DNA of 64,000 nucleotides from Trogon surrucura (GCA_020746105.1 CM036619.1:57647135-57711134); one strand, 5' to 3'. Numbered from the stretch's first letter, positions 11,321 to 24,959 are shown. Notes: generated by a model not told the origin, from the sequence alone. Program-made: numbers and translations.

Positions 11321-14300
11321 CAAATACAATTTTTAGTATTTAAAAAGCTGTAATTACATATTTTAGTGCCTGTCTTTTAGAAGGAAGGAAATGAACTTGA
11401 GGAGAGGAGAAAATTCCTCTCTTTCGTGTTGTATGGTAGTCCACATCTTCAGGACGTTCTACAGAAGTGAGTTTAAGGATCATTGTTTCGCAAATGCACT
11501 GAGATATCACCGCCCGGTTTCTGGCAAATGGCTGTGTTTTCAGCGACATGAATGACCTCATGCTCAAGTTATAAACTTGAAAACCAGGAAAACTTTGGAA
11601 GATACAAGATGCTGTCAGTTGGTCTTTCACATTTGCTGCCCTTATTTTTGTTTGCAGAGGTCCTGTGGGCATGTTGGTTAAAAGCCCCTGAGACTTCTTT
11701 TCCAAAACGAAAGCTACTGTAGTCATGTCTTGAACTAATCTAGAGACTTCATTAGTTATCTAACTGACTTGCCGTGACCTTTTTGTGCAAACAGACGTGA
11801 TAATTTCTCTTAAATAGTGCACATTCTTCCAGGGTGCCATTCAGACAATGTAGCAGGCTGTAATATATAGAGTGTGCAAAACTATCTTGTGCTTCCATGT
11901 ATTGTTTGTATAAATCTAAATCTTGGCAAGATGCAGATTCCTCTGGTTGAGAATTATCCACATGTCCTAATCAGACCAGACCTAATACTTTCTTTCCTAA
12001 AAGAAAAAAAAAAAAGTCTGGGAGAAGTAATGCTGTCAGGAGTATCATCTCTAAAGGCTTAAAGGAGCAAAGACCACGTCTTCAGGTGTTTTCAGTTAAA
12101 AGCACCAAGCAGGAATTTTTGGTTTCATATATCTGTGCACTAAGGTACATAAATGCATTTAAGAATAAGATCTTTCTGGTTTCTGTACAAGGTTCTAATC
12201 TCTTCAAGAACTAGGACATCTGGTGACTAATATAGTGGGGTGAAAAATCCCTTTCACAGACTGTTAGCTGTAGACCCTCAAGCCTGTGAATGTGAAAAAA
12301 AGAATTTGGAGAATAAAAGAAGTTTATCTCAAGTTTGTGGTGCCAAAGTTCTCCAGGTGAAGGGTGGCAGGTGAGCAGCTTTGAAGCGTTGGGCGCAGCT
12401 CCCAGCTATCGAAGTGAGAAGTACATGTGTGAGTCCTGGGGCAGGTGCCATCACTTGGCAGTCTGCAGGCTTTTTGGAGATGCGCGTTTGTGCGTTCGTC
12501 TTCATAAGAGGGGCTTGAGAGATGAGTTATGGCAAAGCTGATGATTTTCCTAGTGAAAAGTTTAAAGAGCTACAGACACAGATCATAGGAAATCGGGTTT
12601 CATTAGTTGTCTTGCTCCTGAGTGCAAATTCTGTAGAAAGGAGAAGCAACTCCCATTTAGTTGGGGTGGTCCCTACTTTTCTGGTGGAGTGGATTTAAGG
12701 GAAAATAATGCTGAAATGCATCTTGCGATGTTGTTAAAGGATGATCACATTGAAAGACACATTTTTTTTGTTGTTGTCATTCTGTAATCATTAGGAGCTC
12801 ACCACTAATTGTGAGTACAGCCAAATGCCATGCTAATACCATTCCTCATCCATGGTTACATGATAGATGTGACCATAACTAAATTCTAGGGGTTCGAATC
12901 TTGAAGGAAATACAGAAATAAAAAATATGCAGTAAATCAGAATTTTCTTTTGATTTCCCTTTTTCTTTTCCAAAAATATCCCTGCAAATAGTATAATTAG
13001 ATGTGGTTGATTTTGTAAGACCGTATTGCTCTGCACGCTTCCAGACACCAAGAGGGAAATTTAAAAGAAAATGCTCGTGAATCAGTTTATGAAGGGCTGC
13101 TCAGCGGAATTTGAGGATGTAATCAGGAGAAGATCCTGACTCCGACAGCCAGCTTGACTGCTGGGGGAATTCCAGGCATTTGCTTCTAGCAAGAGAAATC
13201 CTTTGCTCCTTGTTTGCTGTGCTTATGGGCAGGCTGAGTTGGGTCAGTGCGTACTATTTCTGGGCAGGTTTTTCCAGTGTTCTTCAGGTTGGATTCTTGT
13301 TGGGACCTGATGAGTGGGTTTCAAAACTGGAGGGCATTTTACTGGCCAACTGGTGTTCTAATTAATTTACTGATTTGAGATGCTTGTATGCATGTGATAC
13401 TGTTTTCTTCTCCCTGCATAAAATATTTTTCTCCACGGATTTTTTGTTTTAAGCAAGTCGTCAGTCTTTGAATCACATTGCTGTTCTGAGAACGCGTGCT
13501 AAGGAGCGCTTCCTGTGTAGTTGTGTGCGAGTTTGTTCCAGTGGCGCTGCCAGGCTAAGCCATCTCCCTCCTCCTCTTCCAGCCCTCCCCCACCACTATT
13601 CACACCACTTTCCCATTTTTATGCCTGCACTGTGCCCTCAGCTGTGTCCTGGTAAAGCTGTTTGTTTGGCCTGACCAAACGAGGTGGAGGGAGAAGTTAT
13701 TTTTAGTGCGGATCATTTCCGTGGTTTTAACTGAGGGCGAGTGACACAAAATGGGGAAGAAGAAAGCGGAGATGGGAACAAGCAGTAGAACATAATGGGT
13801 AGGTGATGACTATCTAAACAAGCAGGCTTACTTCCTCCACCTCTGCATCTACGGTCACAGATTATGGTGAGACCAATATGTGTTAGAAGAAACCCAGGGC
13901 AGTGCGTTTGTTTTGCTGTTTCTGATGTGAAGTCTGACATTCCTTGTAGAGGTTAGGTGGTATTATAAGAGCAGGTCCGTCTTGCTCACCCTTGCTCTTT
14001 TGGATTAGTAGAGACGGTTATGTTTGCTGCAGTTTTCTAAACTTAACTTTGTGGACCAGAGCTTTGAGACTTAGCGTGACGTATTTCAAAAGTAAGTGAT
14101 GCACATAAAGTCCAGTATACAAAAGACTTCATTAGCTGTTCCAGTCTCATGTAACAAGAACTCTTCTCTCTTGGCTTTGTTGCATAACCGCAAGCCTCTT
14201 CCACTCTGTCATTACATTCTCTTTACTGAAAACATGATAGGTAGGTCTACCAAAATCCCGTGCGTGATCATTTGGCCAAAAAATGCATGACAGGGGAGTG

Positions 14301-14989
14301 TACCTGTAGGTGTATATATTTAAATTCTGTTTACGTGTTCCCACGGTATTGGATGAGCCAGTGTAATTAGTGTTCATGTGGATGTAAAGTAAGAACAGAA
14401 CATTGTTCCAGCACATGCCATGTCAGCGACAGTGTGGAGAACTGAAGCTATTTATAACATTTGCATGGCCCTTGGGGGAGATGGGATGAGTTCTTAAAAC
14501 AGAAGTCAACTAAGGGCTCCTGACTATGTAGAAACCTTGTTTGGCTCAAGTTCCTGAGAAGAAGTCTTGGAAGACTGTCTGGGGGGAGAAGTGTTATATA
14601 TGCTTGTCCTGGCCTTGCCCAGCTCTTGTTGAGCGTCCACTGTTGGAAAAAAAGACATCAGGTTAGAAAGACCTCTGGTGTAACCCTGCAGAAACTTTCT
14701 TAGTTGAAGGTTTAAGAAGTAGTTTCCAGAAGGGGTAACTTTCTGACATATCGCAGTCAGCACTATGCCAATTCGTTTTTAAATAGGTTTAACTAAATAA
14801 AAGAAAAAAACTAATCATAGCTGCTGTTCAGGTGAAAGTTTTGTCTTAGGTGCCAGTAAGCTTCCCCAATTAGCCTGTATTTAGTTTTTGCAGTTGCGCC
14901 AGAACAAGTGTGAGAGAGCACGTTGCTTTTCTTGCCAGAATGCGTGACGGTTTTCTTTCCATAAGCCAGGAGAGGCCTGCACAGAAAGA

Positions 14990-15235
14990 GAACCGTCAGC
15001 TCATTTCTATCAGCCGGTCCTTGTATAAGCTGTTCCCTGATAAGGTGTGCTCGCCTGTGGCCGGCTGGAGGAGAAGTTGCTCTCAGTGGGCGTTACAGAG
15101 AGAGTCGGGGCCGTTCTACACCTGCTCGTTTGGCAGCGAAACTCCTGCAGTTTCACAAGCTGTGAGGTGCCGTCGGAGAGGCACGCTTGTGTCTCGTGTA
15201 TATATTGAAAAAGCCTGAGGGTCAGTTCGGAATTT
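14990..15235. other. CpG-retaining, GC-richer patch
   Basis: About fourteen CpG dinucleotides occur in roughly 245 bases, well above the surrounding AT-rich intron. A 102-codon frame (14910-15218, +) crosses it but carries no domain I recognise. It could be a small regulatory CpG patch or an old GC-rich insertion. Confidence 0.35.
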
Positions 15236-18054
15236 AGTTAAGCTAAGCTGTGTTGTTCAGGAGGTGAATCGAGAGCAGATATGATAGGCTTTAATGTTTT
15301 GTCTTCATAAAGTCCAGTGAAGCTTTTCAGTTGAACTTTTCAACTCCTGCTAAAAATGTAAGAATACGACCTTTAGTATCTGTGCTTGTATTAGCTCAAG
15401 CATTAAATGATTTCATATCTTTTATCATGGAGGAAGAAAAGAAAGGGAGAAATAAAACCTCCTTTGTGTTTCCGCCTGGATTTATGTAACCTGAAAAAAT
15501 GGGAATAGAATATATCCATCTTAACATCTTAGCTGAATACTTGAATAACAGGTACTATGTGGAGACAAACTGAATGCCTCTCTGTATCGGGCAATATTAA
15601 TAACTTGTTTTAAATTCTGTTACTACCATTCTTTGCCGCAGTTTCCATGTTCGCTTGTCTAGAATCTGTATGCTCTATCACAAAGCAAATGTCTCGATGT
15701 TTCCTGTGCATGTAAAGAGACACGGGGAAAGGAAGTTCACATTTTCTTATTTTTATTATGTGAAGTAAAATATTGGCATAAGCATGTTTATCACAAGGCT
15801 TATTAAAAAAAATAAATTCTAGCATCTTTAGACTAGAATAAAATTACCCTCCATCTGTGTCTAAACACAAATTATCTAAAATATAAATGTACAAAAATGT
15901 GTTCAAAATTGGTACATTGATACAGCAACAGGAGCCGATATTGTTACTTTATTCTTCAAAATAAGGACCCCTCCAAAAAATTCATGTTTGACTCAATATT
16001 AAAGGTTTAATTTAAGCAGATTTTGTTGTGATTTTTATTTTTTAAGATCTGAATAAGTTTCCAAGGAGGTTTGCAAAGTGGTGGATAGAAAAGGTCATTT
16101 AAAGCCAGCCAGCTTAGAATAAACCTCTGCAGCCAACTGAAACTGAAAATTAACAGTAAATAAAAGAGAAAAACAAATCACTAACTTGTTTTCCTATTTA
16201 CATGAATCGGTGTCAAAAGTATGTCAGGAACAAACAGAATAAAATTTAGAATGAAATAATTAGGAACGATTCTAAATATTTTTCATACTTCGACAGTTTA
16301 AAAGATATAACTTTGGTGCATTGGAGAGCTTATCTACCTTAAAATTGTGAGTCACCACGTTGCAAGCAGAGAATGTTCAAAGGATGTAATGAAACTGTTT
16401 TGTATAAATTGCAAAAAATCCAAGAGTGTTTGTTTGGCTTTTCATGGATTTATTCTAGTTTACCAAGATGTTTTTACCTTGTGTGCATGCGCAGTGTTGA
16501 CTATAAAAATAGTATTCGACCACTACAGCAGAAGTATAATAACACCTGAGTATTAAAGCAGGTTTTGAGATGTTGTTTATTATAGTGCTTATTGTGCTTA
16601 TTGTCTGAAAGAAGGGGCAAAAAAATTCAATAACAGTATCTGTTTAACCACAGGAATTATATAGGACTTTTTTCACGGATGCGCATAATCAGCACCACGT
16701 ACTTGAATAATTAGTCAGAATAGTTCCTTCTTTATTAGTGCTTTTCACCGTGGCAGCAAGACTTTCCTCCTCTGCTTTCCCAGCTCTCCGTGGGCGTGCT
16801 AGATCATCTCTTCTCATGTCTAGAGATACCTGCTGCGGGGTGGTCAAGGCGAAGGAAAGGGGGCATCCCAATATCTCCCTTGGTTTCGTCTTCTTTCCTC
16901 CGTGTCCTTGACTTGTCCTCTCCTTCCCTGGTGGGACCTGGGCAGGAGACTCCCCCAAAGGTGTGTTCTCAGCAGAAGGCCTCTTGGGTACGGCTTGGCT
17001 GTTTCTGCTTCGTGCCACCTGGGGAGACGTCATGAGAGGCTGAGTTATATTTTTACCTGACACAAGCTCTCTGACGTGAAAAATGAACTTTTGCCCTGCA
17101 TGTATGTGATGCTGTCCTGTTGAATTGTTTTCTGTCTGAAGTACATATTTCTCAGCGTGGAACATTTTTGGCTAATCAAAAAACACTGAATAAATACACT
17201 TGGATAAAAGAAAGCATGTTGATAATACAACCTATATATAATGTGGTAAGCTTAATGTCTCTGTTTTAAAGCTGGCTGTACAAAGTAAGAACAAATAACT
17301 ACTGATGCTTATGAAAACCCTTTTATACAGATTATATGAAAGCAAATGTCATAAAGACACATTCACTAAAAATAGATTTTGATTAATTCTTTAAACCGTT
17401 TAAATGTAGCTTTAAAATTGTATGTGCAGTCTGGGCTGCTAAGCTCTTACTCTCTTCCTTTAAGGTTGAGATGTAATTAAAGGTCAGTGTCACACACATT
17501 TCCACAACACATAGTAAAACCCTGGAATGAAATGAGCCTCACTTGAACATTTGATTAGACAAGATAATGTATTTCCCCCTGGAGTAGTTTGTTATTCAAA
17601 ACAAGCTCTTTAGGGAAGGAAGTTCACATCAGTTGGTAACTGTTCCTGTGGATACCGAAGAACTTTGTACAGCACACGCTGCAGTAAATTGCACTGCTGG
17701 TCATTTAGGAGCTGGAAGCACAGACTGTGTCTATGTAAAAGCACTGAAATTTATAAAAAAAATATGATAAAGACCTTAATAGCAGACAAACAGCAGGCAG
17801 TGACACTGGAAAAAAAAATACAGAGCCAGTCATGCTTTTAATTAGTCAAGAAATTATGATTTTCCAGTAGATAAATACTGATTTACACCTTGTGTATCAA
17901 AAAAAAACCCACTAAAAAAAGTTTGCTGCGAACCATACCCTTAACTATCATACAGAACCAAGTAACTTCCGGCTTTAATTTTCCTGTAAATGCAGTTGTA
18001 GACTTCAAAATTTAATTAGCTATTCTGATCTGTAGACAAGACAGCTTTTCCCCT

Positions 18055-18073
18055 CCCCCCCCCCCCCCCCCCC
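18055..18073. repeat. C19 homopolymer tract
   Basis: Nineteen consecutive C residues follow TTTTCCCCT. The minus strand could form a G-quadruplex. The exact length is uncertain in most sequencing methods. Confidence 0.85.
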
Positions 18074-18588
18074 AATCATTGCCTTATTTTGACCCTTTTG
18101 CTCTTCACTCGACATGTATTTTAAAAATGTTAGTGAGTGGGAGCAAGTGGTCCTAGCAAGCTGTGTTTATAAAGACTCAACTAAATTTTAACTTGTGACT
18201 ATTTCTGATTATCTGTATGAATTGACTTTTGAGGGTGAGCTGGAAATGAATGTTATATTCTGGACTCTTGAAATGAACACCCTCTAAAACAAAGACTTGT
18301 TTTCATGGGATGGGAATGTTCCCTCAAGTTAATAAATGTTTGTTGTCATGAAAGCAGTTTTAAAACATTTTACAGTATAGTGGTAAGTCTAGTATATCTC
18401 TGGTGGGTACTTTGGTTTAGAAATCGAATTTAAATCTAATTTTGTTTTTCAGCGTGGGCTGCCGTGTTGTTTATGTCTTTGATCACAGAAGTCTCTGTTA
18501 AGTAGCCAGCCCAAAGTGTTATTGTCTTCTGAGGTTGCTGAAGCTGCTGACACAGCAGTGGTTTGTATCTTAAATTCATTATATGGAG

Positions 18589-18612
18589 TTATGATGATAA
18601 TGGTCATCATAA
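18589..18612. repeat. 9-bp inverted repeat next to an AT palindromic tract
   Basis: TTATGATGA (18589-18597) and TCATCATAA (18604-18612) pair exactly around a 6-base spacer. About 45 bases downstream, 18654-18685 is an almost pure AT stretch built of TATATTA/TAATATA words. It shows symmetry only; no function is assigned. Confidence 0.5.
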
Positions 18613-20056
18613 AAGTTTCCTACACGGCCAAAGGGTTCTGCAAGTTTTACGTAGTATATATTATATAATATTATAGTATATAATACCAAAGAGTTAACTA
18701 TAGCTGGATAGGAATTATGTACAGATGAGCTAACACAATTTTGTATTGCCATCCTCGGTACATAGTACTAGCATGTGAGCTACAGTTTGAGTCACTAGAT
18801 GATCTCCAGTTGGAAAAAGAGGCATAGTTGGCAGTCAGCACTGATCTCTTGTCCAATTCCAAAAAGTAACTTGTTTCGTCCATTCCTTCTCTTACCTTTC
18901 TTCTTAGCTAAAGCAGAACGGGGTATGCGCTCAGCATAATGTGCTTTTCAGTCTTCACCAGGAGCTGTAAGTGTTGTTCTCTGTCCTGTAAATTGTAATT
19001 TGTTCCATAAGTAATGGAGCTAATAAATTCTGGTTGCCTGTAATATATCGTAGATGCCCAACTTCCTCCTCTAGTGACAATTAATAGCCCGTTTCTCCTT
19101 CAGTTCTCCAGTTGCTCCATTTTCCTCAGCGTAGTCCCAGTCCCCTTCCAGCTGGGCAGGAGGCATCCCATGCCAGGGCACGTTTTGGCGAGGAGGTGCT
19201 CACTGGCTGGTCATACCATGCAGCAGCTAATCCAGCAAAACCAGGTAACTGGTTGAGATCTTGTTAAACTTCTCTTCAGTAAGGTGTTGAACCAACTCCT
19301 TTGTCCACACAACAAAGGTCCTGTTAGACTCTGAGTCCTTCTTTGAGTCTGCCTTTTTTTTTTTTTTCTGTTGGAACTGGCCAATATGTTGCGTAGTTAG
19401 GTAGAAGGCGTGGTTGAGTGTCAGACAGATGATGCAACAGCATAAGTCTCGCTTCCTTAGGAAACCAAGCTAAGGAGACAGCATACCTTGCAGTAGGGTT
19501 AAATAAGTTAGTCTACAACTGAAATTTAAATGTAACATTTGCATTTTATGCTTATGGTCATCTTACATGCTTATGGCTGCAGATAACATTTCTTTCAGTA
19601 TACGTTTTAAGAACTGCATATTTTTCCTTCTCAAGGAGAATGGAAGATCTACTGCTCATAAAAAATTTAAGTAAATGAGTTCTCATAAGCTGGTCAGTGG
19701 GGTGATGGACCCTGGTTCAGGATGTCGAGTACAACGTTGGCTCAGTGTGTTGCTACCTGAGCCTGTCATGGCTAGATGTACAGTGTCTTCTGAGTAGTGT
19801 TCTGTGGATCCTGTGTCATCTTTGTTCATGTATTTCATTGCTCTTTTGAACAGCTTGTAAGCTGCTTGTATCGACTAGTTATGCTTTCATTTCAGTCCTT
19901 TCATTTTTTTCATGTAGACATTTTTGCCAACCTGCTTCAGTCAAGCATGACATGCCTTGATTTCTGTCCTTTTAGTTGTGTCCAGTGTGCAGTACTGATT
20001 TTCAGAAGTATATGCAAAATCAAATTTTACGTGACTAATTTGAGGAGGAATAGTTT

Positions 20057-20154
20057 ATAAAAATAGTTTATAACTATATTTTACTATTCCAGCAAGTACC
20101 TTAATCTTGTTCCCTCCATTCCTTCTCCTACCTTAATAAAAATAGTTTATAACT
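20057..20154. repeat. 19-bp direct repeat pair
   Basis: The same 19 bases, ATAAAAATAGTTTATAACT, occur at 20057-20075 and 20136-20154, starts 79 bases apart. The first is preceded by a further partial copy (TAGTTTATAA, 20051-20060). A local segmental duplication or slippage is the simplest reading. Confidence 0.7.
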
Positions 20155-23100
20155 GTTTTTTTAGCCCAGGAAGATAATTTCTCAGAGCATACTGTAGGAG
20201 AAAATATTTTCTATCCTGTACCTTATCCTGTCTTGTAGCTGCAGTACCTTCAACATACAGAGTGTCATTTCCTGGAGAACAGCATATGATTTGGGGCTGG
20301 TGTGTAGCGTCAGCCACGCCAGTGAGATGTACAGTGGCTGCCTCTGTTCTAAAGTCACATCAATAGTAAATAACATTTAGAATACAGTCACTACAGAAAA
20401 GAACAACTTTTTAAATAGAAAAATTATGACATTCTTACCTGGTTTTACAAATTCTTGAATTTCTATATTTTAAGGGGTACCCCTTTTTAAACTTGTACTA
20501 AAAACTGAAAGGACGTAGAACATGTAGGAACTTATATTTTCAGATTTATGATTTTAATGTATCAGTAAGTCCCCAGTAAGATAGTTCTTGACATGCACAT
20601 CTACATAAAATGTTCAGTTAAAGTACATTCTGCTAGTTAGAAGTCTTCAGTGTCCCTTTTTCTTGTGATTCATAAAGTGAACATAACGGGGAAAGAGGAT
20701 AGCTGTTGTGGAAAGTTGTTACTACAAAATATGGAAAACATGAGATCTAATGGCATGTTAAAACAAAAATAACCTTCAATAGCTGTTCTAAATTAGGCAG
20801 AGCTTAACAGCTAAATGGACATGCTTCAAGTTATTATTTGAAAAATTATTCAGCTGAGGCGCAGTTCATCCATTCACGTCCTTTAGCTGGAAGGCTGGCT
20901 CTTCTGAGGCCAGTGACAAAACTGCCGGTGACCTTAGTGGCATCAAGAGCTGACCAACATAATACTCCAACAGACCTGAGCTCCATTTCCATCCAAGAAG
21001 AGATAACACTGTCGTGGGTCTGTTTCATGTGGTGTGAATTCATCGTTGCCCTGGACTGGCCAAAATGCTTGTGGGTGGTACGGGAATACAGGGTTGCGTA
21101 GCCATCGTTTTCACGCTCTGCTATTAAAAGTAGGGGAAAGTTGTTGTTGCTGGAGGGGAATTTACAGAAAAGAGAGTTCCTGACAGTAGGAACGCTTTAA
21201 AACTTCCGTCCTGCCTAGAACTGACAGTTTGATATTTTTAGTATATTGAACAGTCTTTGAAAATTTGTTTTGGTGCCTGAATTACTACACTAGTGACTTT
21301 TTTTTGGTTTGTGTTATTAGATCGCTCTTTTGTATGTGGCAGTAAATAGCCATTTTACAAATAAAAGTGTAATATGATACCACTGAGGTTCAGTGAATTA
21401 CAACAGAGCTCTGCTTTTCCTTGCTGCAGATAAGACACGAGCAGTGTAGTGCTTTTCAGATTACTGAACACTTAATGAATTTTGAGATGAGATTACTCAG
21501 TTCATAGCTAGATAGTTTGACGGTATGCTTCCTTCAAACATGACATCTCCTCATTAAAAGCCGCAGGTAACATTTCAATTTTCATAGCATAGCCTTAAGT
21601 TTCTTATGGGCAAACCTTATTCTAAAAATGTACAGTGTAGCTACAAAAGTGAAAAGAGTGATTAAAAATGTGAGAAACTCTGAAGATAACAGCTAAGAGC
21701 CTTTGTTTATTCAATGCTGTTACTAACTTGACCAAAATCCCATGAATATTTCAAGTGGTTTAGCTGTCCAAGGCAGACCCTGAAATTTCAACTGAACTAA
21801 GAGGTGGGAAAAAGGAAAAGTATGCTTTTTATGTGTTTGAGCCTTTATACTGCATCCACAGTAAGTGCTAATGATTCGTAGCATAATTTTTTCGCAGTAC
21901 AGAATTATTTCACAAAACACCGAGATGGAATTGCAGATCCCTCCCGTCACCAAAAATCCACTGCGCTAGTCTTAGTTTAGCAGAGATGAAAATAGATAGG
22001 TTGATAGACTGTCATCTTCCTTAATATGATCTTAATGTAATGTATACAAAATAAATTAGGATGAACAGACTTTAAAATGTGCATTTTAAAAGTTCTTCAG
22101 AAAAAGGATACAAGCAAGCAAGTGGCTTAAAAAATTTTGCTTAGTCTCTCCTAACCTCTGAAGGATGTTCCTTCTAGCTCATACAGTCTCTTTTTCAGTC
22201 CACTGAGTGAATAATAAAGGACTTTCCTCCTTCCTGTTCCGCAATCAAAAGGGTTGGTTGAACTGTAAAGCTGTCCAAATAGTTTGTAAATATATCCTGC
22301 TATACTTTATTAATCTATGCATAAGATTGCAGGGATTCAAAACACCACAAAATGTGTAGACTCATGCACGCTCAGGCAGTAGTGTGACTGCAGTACAAAA
22401 AAATAGTTCCATTTTATAAATTCATATAATTCTCCCATTGAAATGCATTCCAAGCGGTATTCCTTAATTTTTATTTTGAAAGTCTAGTGCTGATTTTCCA
22501 GGACTCAGTTTCGTTACTATGACCTCTGACTATTTTCGTTCTACTTCCTAAGAAAAGGGGATATCAACAGAAGCCTTCTTCCAATCCGCACATTGCCTGG
22601 AAAATCTTACATACTACATAAAAATTAAGCTGCTTACCTGAAGACCCGACTTCTTCCTGAAATATCTTGGATCTCTTCCAGCATCGGCAAAGAAAGGTCA
22701 TAGTTTGGCACTATCATATACAGGAGCGTTGTTGAAAAAATAACTCGGTGTTTAAACTTCATTGTTGCGTGTTTAGTTATTGACCCGTTGTATCTGTGAA
22801 GAGAAGTGCATTTCTTCCTTCCTCCCTCTCTCTTCCTTTCCCGCCCCACCAAGGGAGGTCTGGTCCTCCTGCTTACCTTACTTCCTCTTTCCTGCTCCCC
22901 CATTAAAAACAGAGCTCTTCCACTTCATTATCGTTTTCCTGAGCAGCCCAGCCCTGGTGCGCTCGGTCACAAGATTCACTTTCCACTCTTGCCAGCATCC
23001 CTACAGATCTCTCTGTCCTAGATAGCACTTCCCCAGTGAGACAACAGATGACTTAAGGAGATTAGGCAAGGATGACCAGTTCTGTGAGAAGAAAGTGGGA

Positions 23101-23700
23101 GGCATGTGGGAATCCTCCTGGTAGGCAGAAGCTCTCCCTTCCACTACATTATCACCTATGGGAGAATCCAACAAAACTCCTTCAGTAGTTGTAACAGACT
23201 CCTGCTTGCAGCAGCATTTGTTTTTTTACCTGAATTAAGACTCCAGATTAGTGGTAGTTTTCACGCACCTGAAGATCTTCTCAAAATGCTGTTGCTCCTT
23301 CATGGGATTTTTTCCTTGTATTTTCCTCCTTAGGTGTGATTTTGCATTATCTCCATGTTAAACCAACAGTGGAGTTTGGACGAAAGAAAACAATGCATAT
23401 GTAAGAAAGCCCACCCACGAGGACCGCTATCAGTCAGAAAGTCTCTGGGCTTCTGAACAGAGTGGTGAAGGGAACCAGCATGGCTTGTGGATGTTAATCT
23501 GGTTACTCAACTGCCACTATGCCCTAGAGATGATGAGTTTAAAGTTTCAGCAAGATGGTAACGAGTTCAAAACTTGGGGAGTATTTTAGATTATCCTTTT
23601 GTCAGCTCAGTTACAGTGGTGAGCACTAGGCTATGTGGAAGGTCCTGTAAGATGTATAGATCTTCTCTTCTGCTGATCGATATGCCTTTTCTTCTAAAGG

Positions 23701-23717
23701 AAAAAAAAAAAAAAAAA
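23701..23717 (+). repeat. A17 homopolymer
   Basis: This is a run of seventeen A residues. No retroposed body with a poly(A) tail was recognised upstream of it, so it is taken as a simple homopolymer. Confidence 0.8.
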
Positions 23718-23970
23718 GGATCTCCTCATTTCAGAAATGTCACAGTTAAGAAAAATGTCCAGTTTGTTTCAAAATTCTTTGGAAAATTTCTGTCTTAACC
23801 CTAAATTATGTGCTACCACCATTGAAGTTGATGTAATCTTTTTGTTAATACAGATGGAGAAGTCAGATTCGAAAGAAGTGATTACTGATATCCTAAAAGG
23901 GTGATAAATGATCATTCTTACTGAAGTATCTCTTGTATTTCCTGGAGACCACAGTAGAGTTTTTTTCTCA

Positions 23971-24086
23971 TTTGTATATGGGGAAACTCAGCCACAAGAG
24001 GTCACGAAGAATAGTTGGCAGAGCCAGAAATAGAGCTCAGGCTTTTCCACATTCAGCTCAATGTTCTTGTCACTGGATACCACCAG
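23971..24086 (-). mobile_element. MIR-like tRNA-derived SINE remnant, antisense
   Basis: The + strand matches the reverse complement of MIR in block order: TATGGGGAAACTCAGCCACA, then AGAGGTCACGAAG (a deletion has fused the usual AAGTGACTTGCCC and GGTCACAC blocks), then TTGGCAGAGCCAGAAATAGA, GCTCAGGCTTTT and a final CAATGTTCTTGTCACTGGATACCACC-type block. MIR spread before the mammal-sauropsid split and survives only as remnants in birds. Recognition is from memory of the consensus. Confidence 0.6.
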
Positions 24087-24959
24087 ATGGTCTCCAGATT
24101 ATTCAGTAAATAAGCCTCTGCATCCTCCATAAATATTCCGCCAAAGCCAACTGGCTGTGTCTCACGCTTGCTAGTTCCCAGTCTGTGAGAGTGGCTGACT
24201 TGGCAGGTAACGCTGTAGCTGGCCCCATTGAGCAATCCCCTATTCTGCAGGTTCTCTAGTTTTACCAGGCAGAACAGTCTCTTCTCTATCACTGTTTGTA
24301 GCAATTCTTTTCTGCATGATAAGGAACTTTTTTTTTTTAAGTGTAAAACTTTTCTCTGTATGCTTGAGGCAAACAATCCAATTTAAAGAGAAGAAAAAAA
24401 ACAAAAAAACTCTTCTGATAACTGCCTGCAGATGTCTGAAAAGTATCTAAAGAAATACTTTTATCTGTTTTTAAAATCTGGATGACTTAATTGTTACTAT
24501 CTGCGTGCTTTGAAATTCAGAGGGTAGAAATTTTTATATATATATATATATGCACTTGTGTCTCTATGTGTGTGTATGTGTGTAACATAAATACCAGATG
24601 GGAGAGGAGCTTCATGACTACAAAACAAACTGTTTTCTAGTCTCTCTTAATTCACTTCTTTACTTCCTAGATCACCGGCGTTTTGCTTCTGTCTATTCCG
24701 GTGAGGGTTTTCGTGGTTCTTCAGGATTTTGCCTATACCTTAATATGTGTCTGAACTAACTCTTACATGTCTGGTATTCTTCTGTGGGGAGTTCAGTAGC
24801 ATAAATCTAAATGCTGGCCAAAAGCAGCTTTCCTCAATTAACAGTGCTACCGTACTTGTGCTGCCACTATTTGGCAAAAACTCAGCTTCTTCCAAACCAG
24901 ATAGTTAACTCCAGGGGCCCAGTTCACTCCAGGAGCTGCAAGGTGGATGAACCAGTGGA
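24087..24959 (+). other. Intron segment with a compound microsatellite
   Basis: The segment is unique sequence apart from the TA/TG microsatellite at 24535-24583. The last part (about 24.85-24.96 kb) may already be diverged 5' sequence of the following CR1. Confidence 0.4.
24535..24583. repeat. Compound (TA)n-(TG)n microsatellite
   Basis: About eight TA units (24535-24551) are followed by interrupted TG/TATG units to 24583. It is a likely length-polymorphic locus. Confidence 0.9.

Larger units (their letters stand above)
11321..23970 (+). other. Intron segment: unique sequence
   Basis: No coding exon was recognised. Open frames of 128 codons (11340-11726, minus) and 158 codons (16689-17165, minus) show no known domain. 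The stretch holds a CpG-retaining patch near 15.0-15.2 kb, a C19 tract at 18055-18073, inverted repeats near 18.6 kb, a direct repeat at 20.06-20.15 kb and A/T homopolymers (T runs near 9.45 and 19.36 kb, A17 at 23701). Confidence 0.45.

Noticed and set aside
11340-11726. 128-codon minus-strand frame next to the CR1 fragment
   Set aside because: No recognisable motif, splice context or coding signature.
12880-12905. GGGGTTCGAATC, resembling a tRNA T-loop
   Set aside because: The flanking bases do not form a T-stem, and no acceptor, D or anticodon arms were found.
16689-17165. 158-codon minus-strand frame
   Set aside because: It is low-complexity, mixed composition with no domain. Overlapping frames on the other strand show it is just a locally stop-poor stretch.
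17310-17345. GAAAACCCTTTTATACAGATTATATGAA, considered as a diverged upstream GNAL exon (ENQFRSDYIK region)
   Set aside because: The frame gives ENPFIQIIWK, the preceding conserved PPV motif is absent and there is no suitable splice acceptor.
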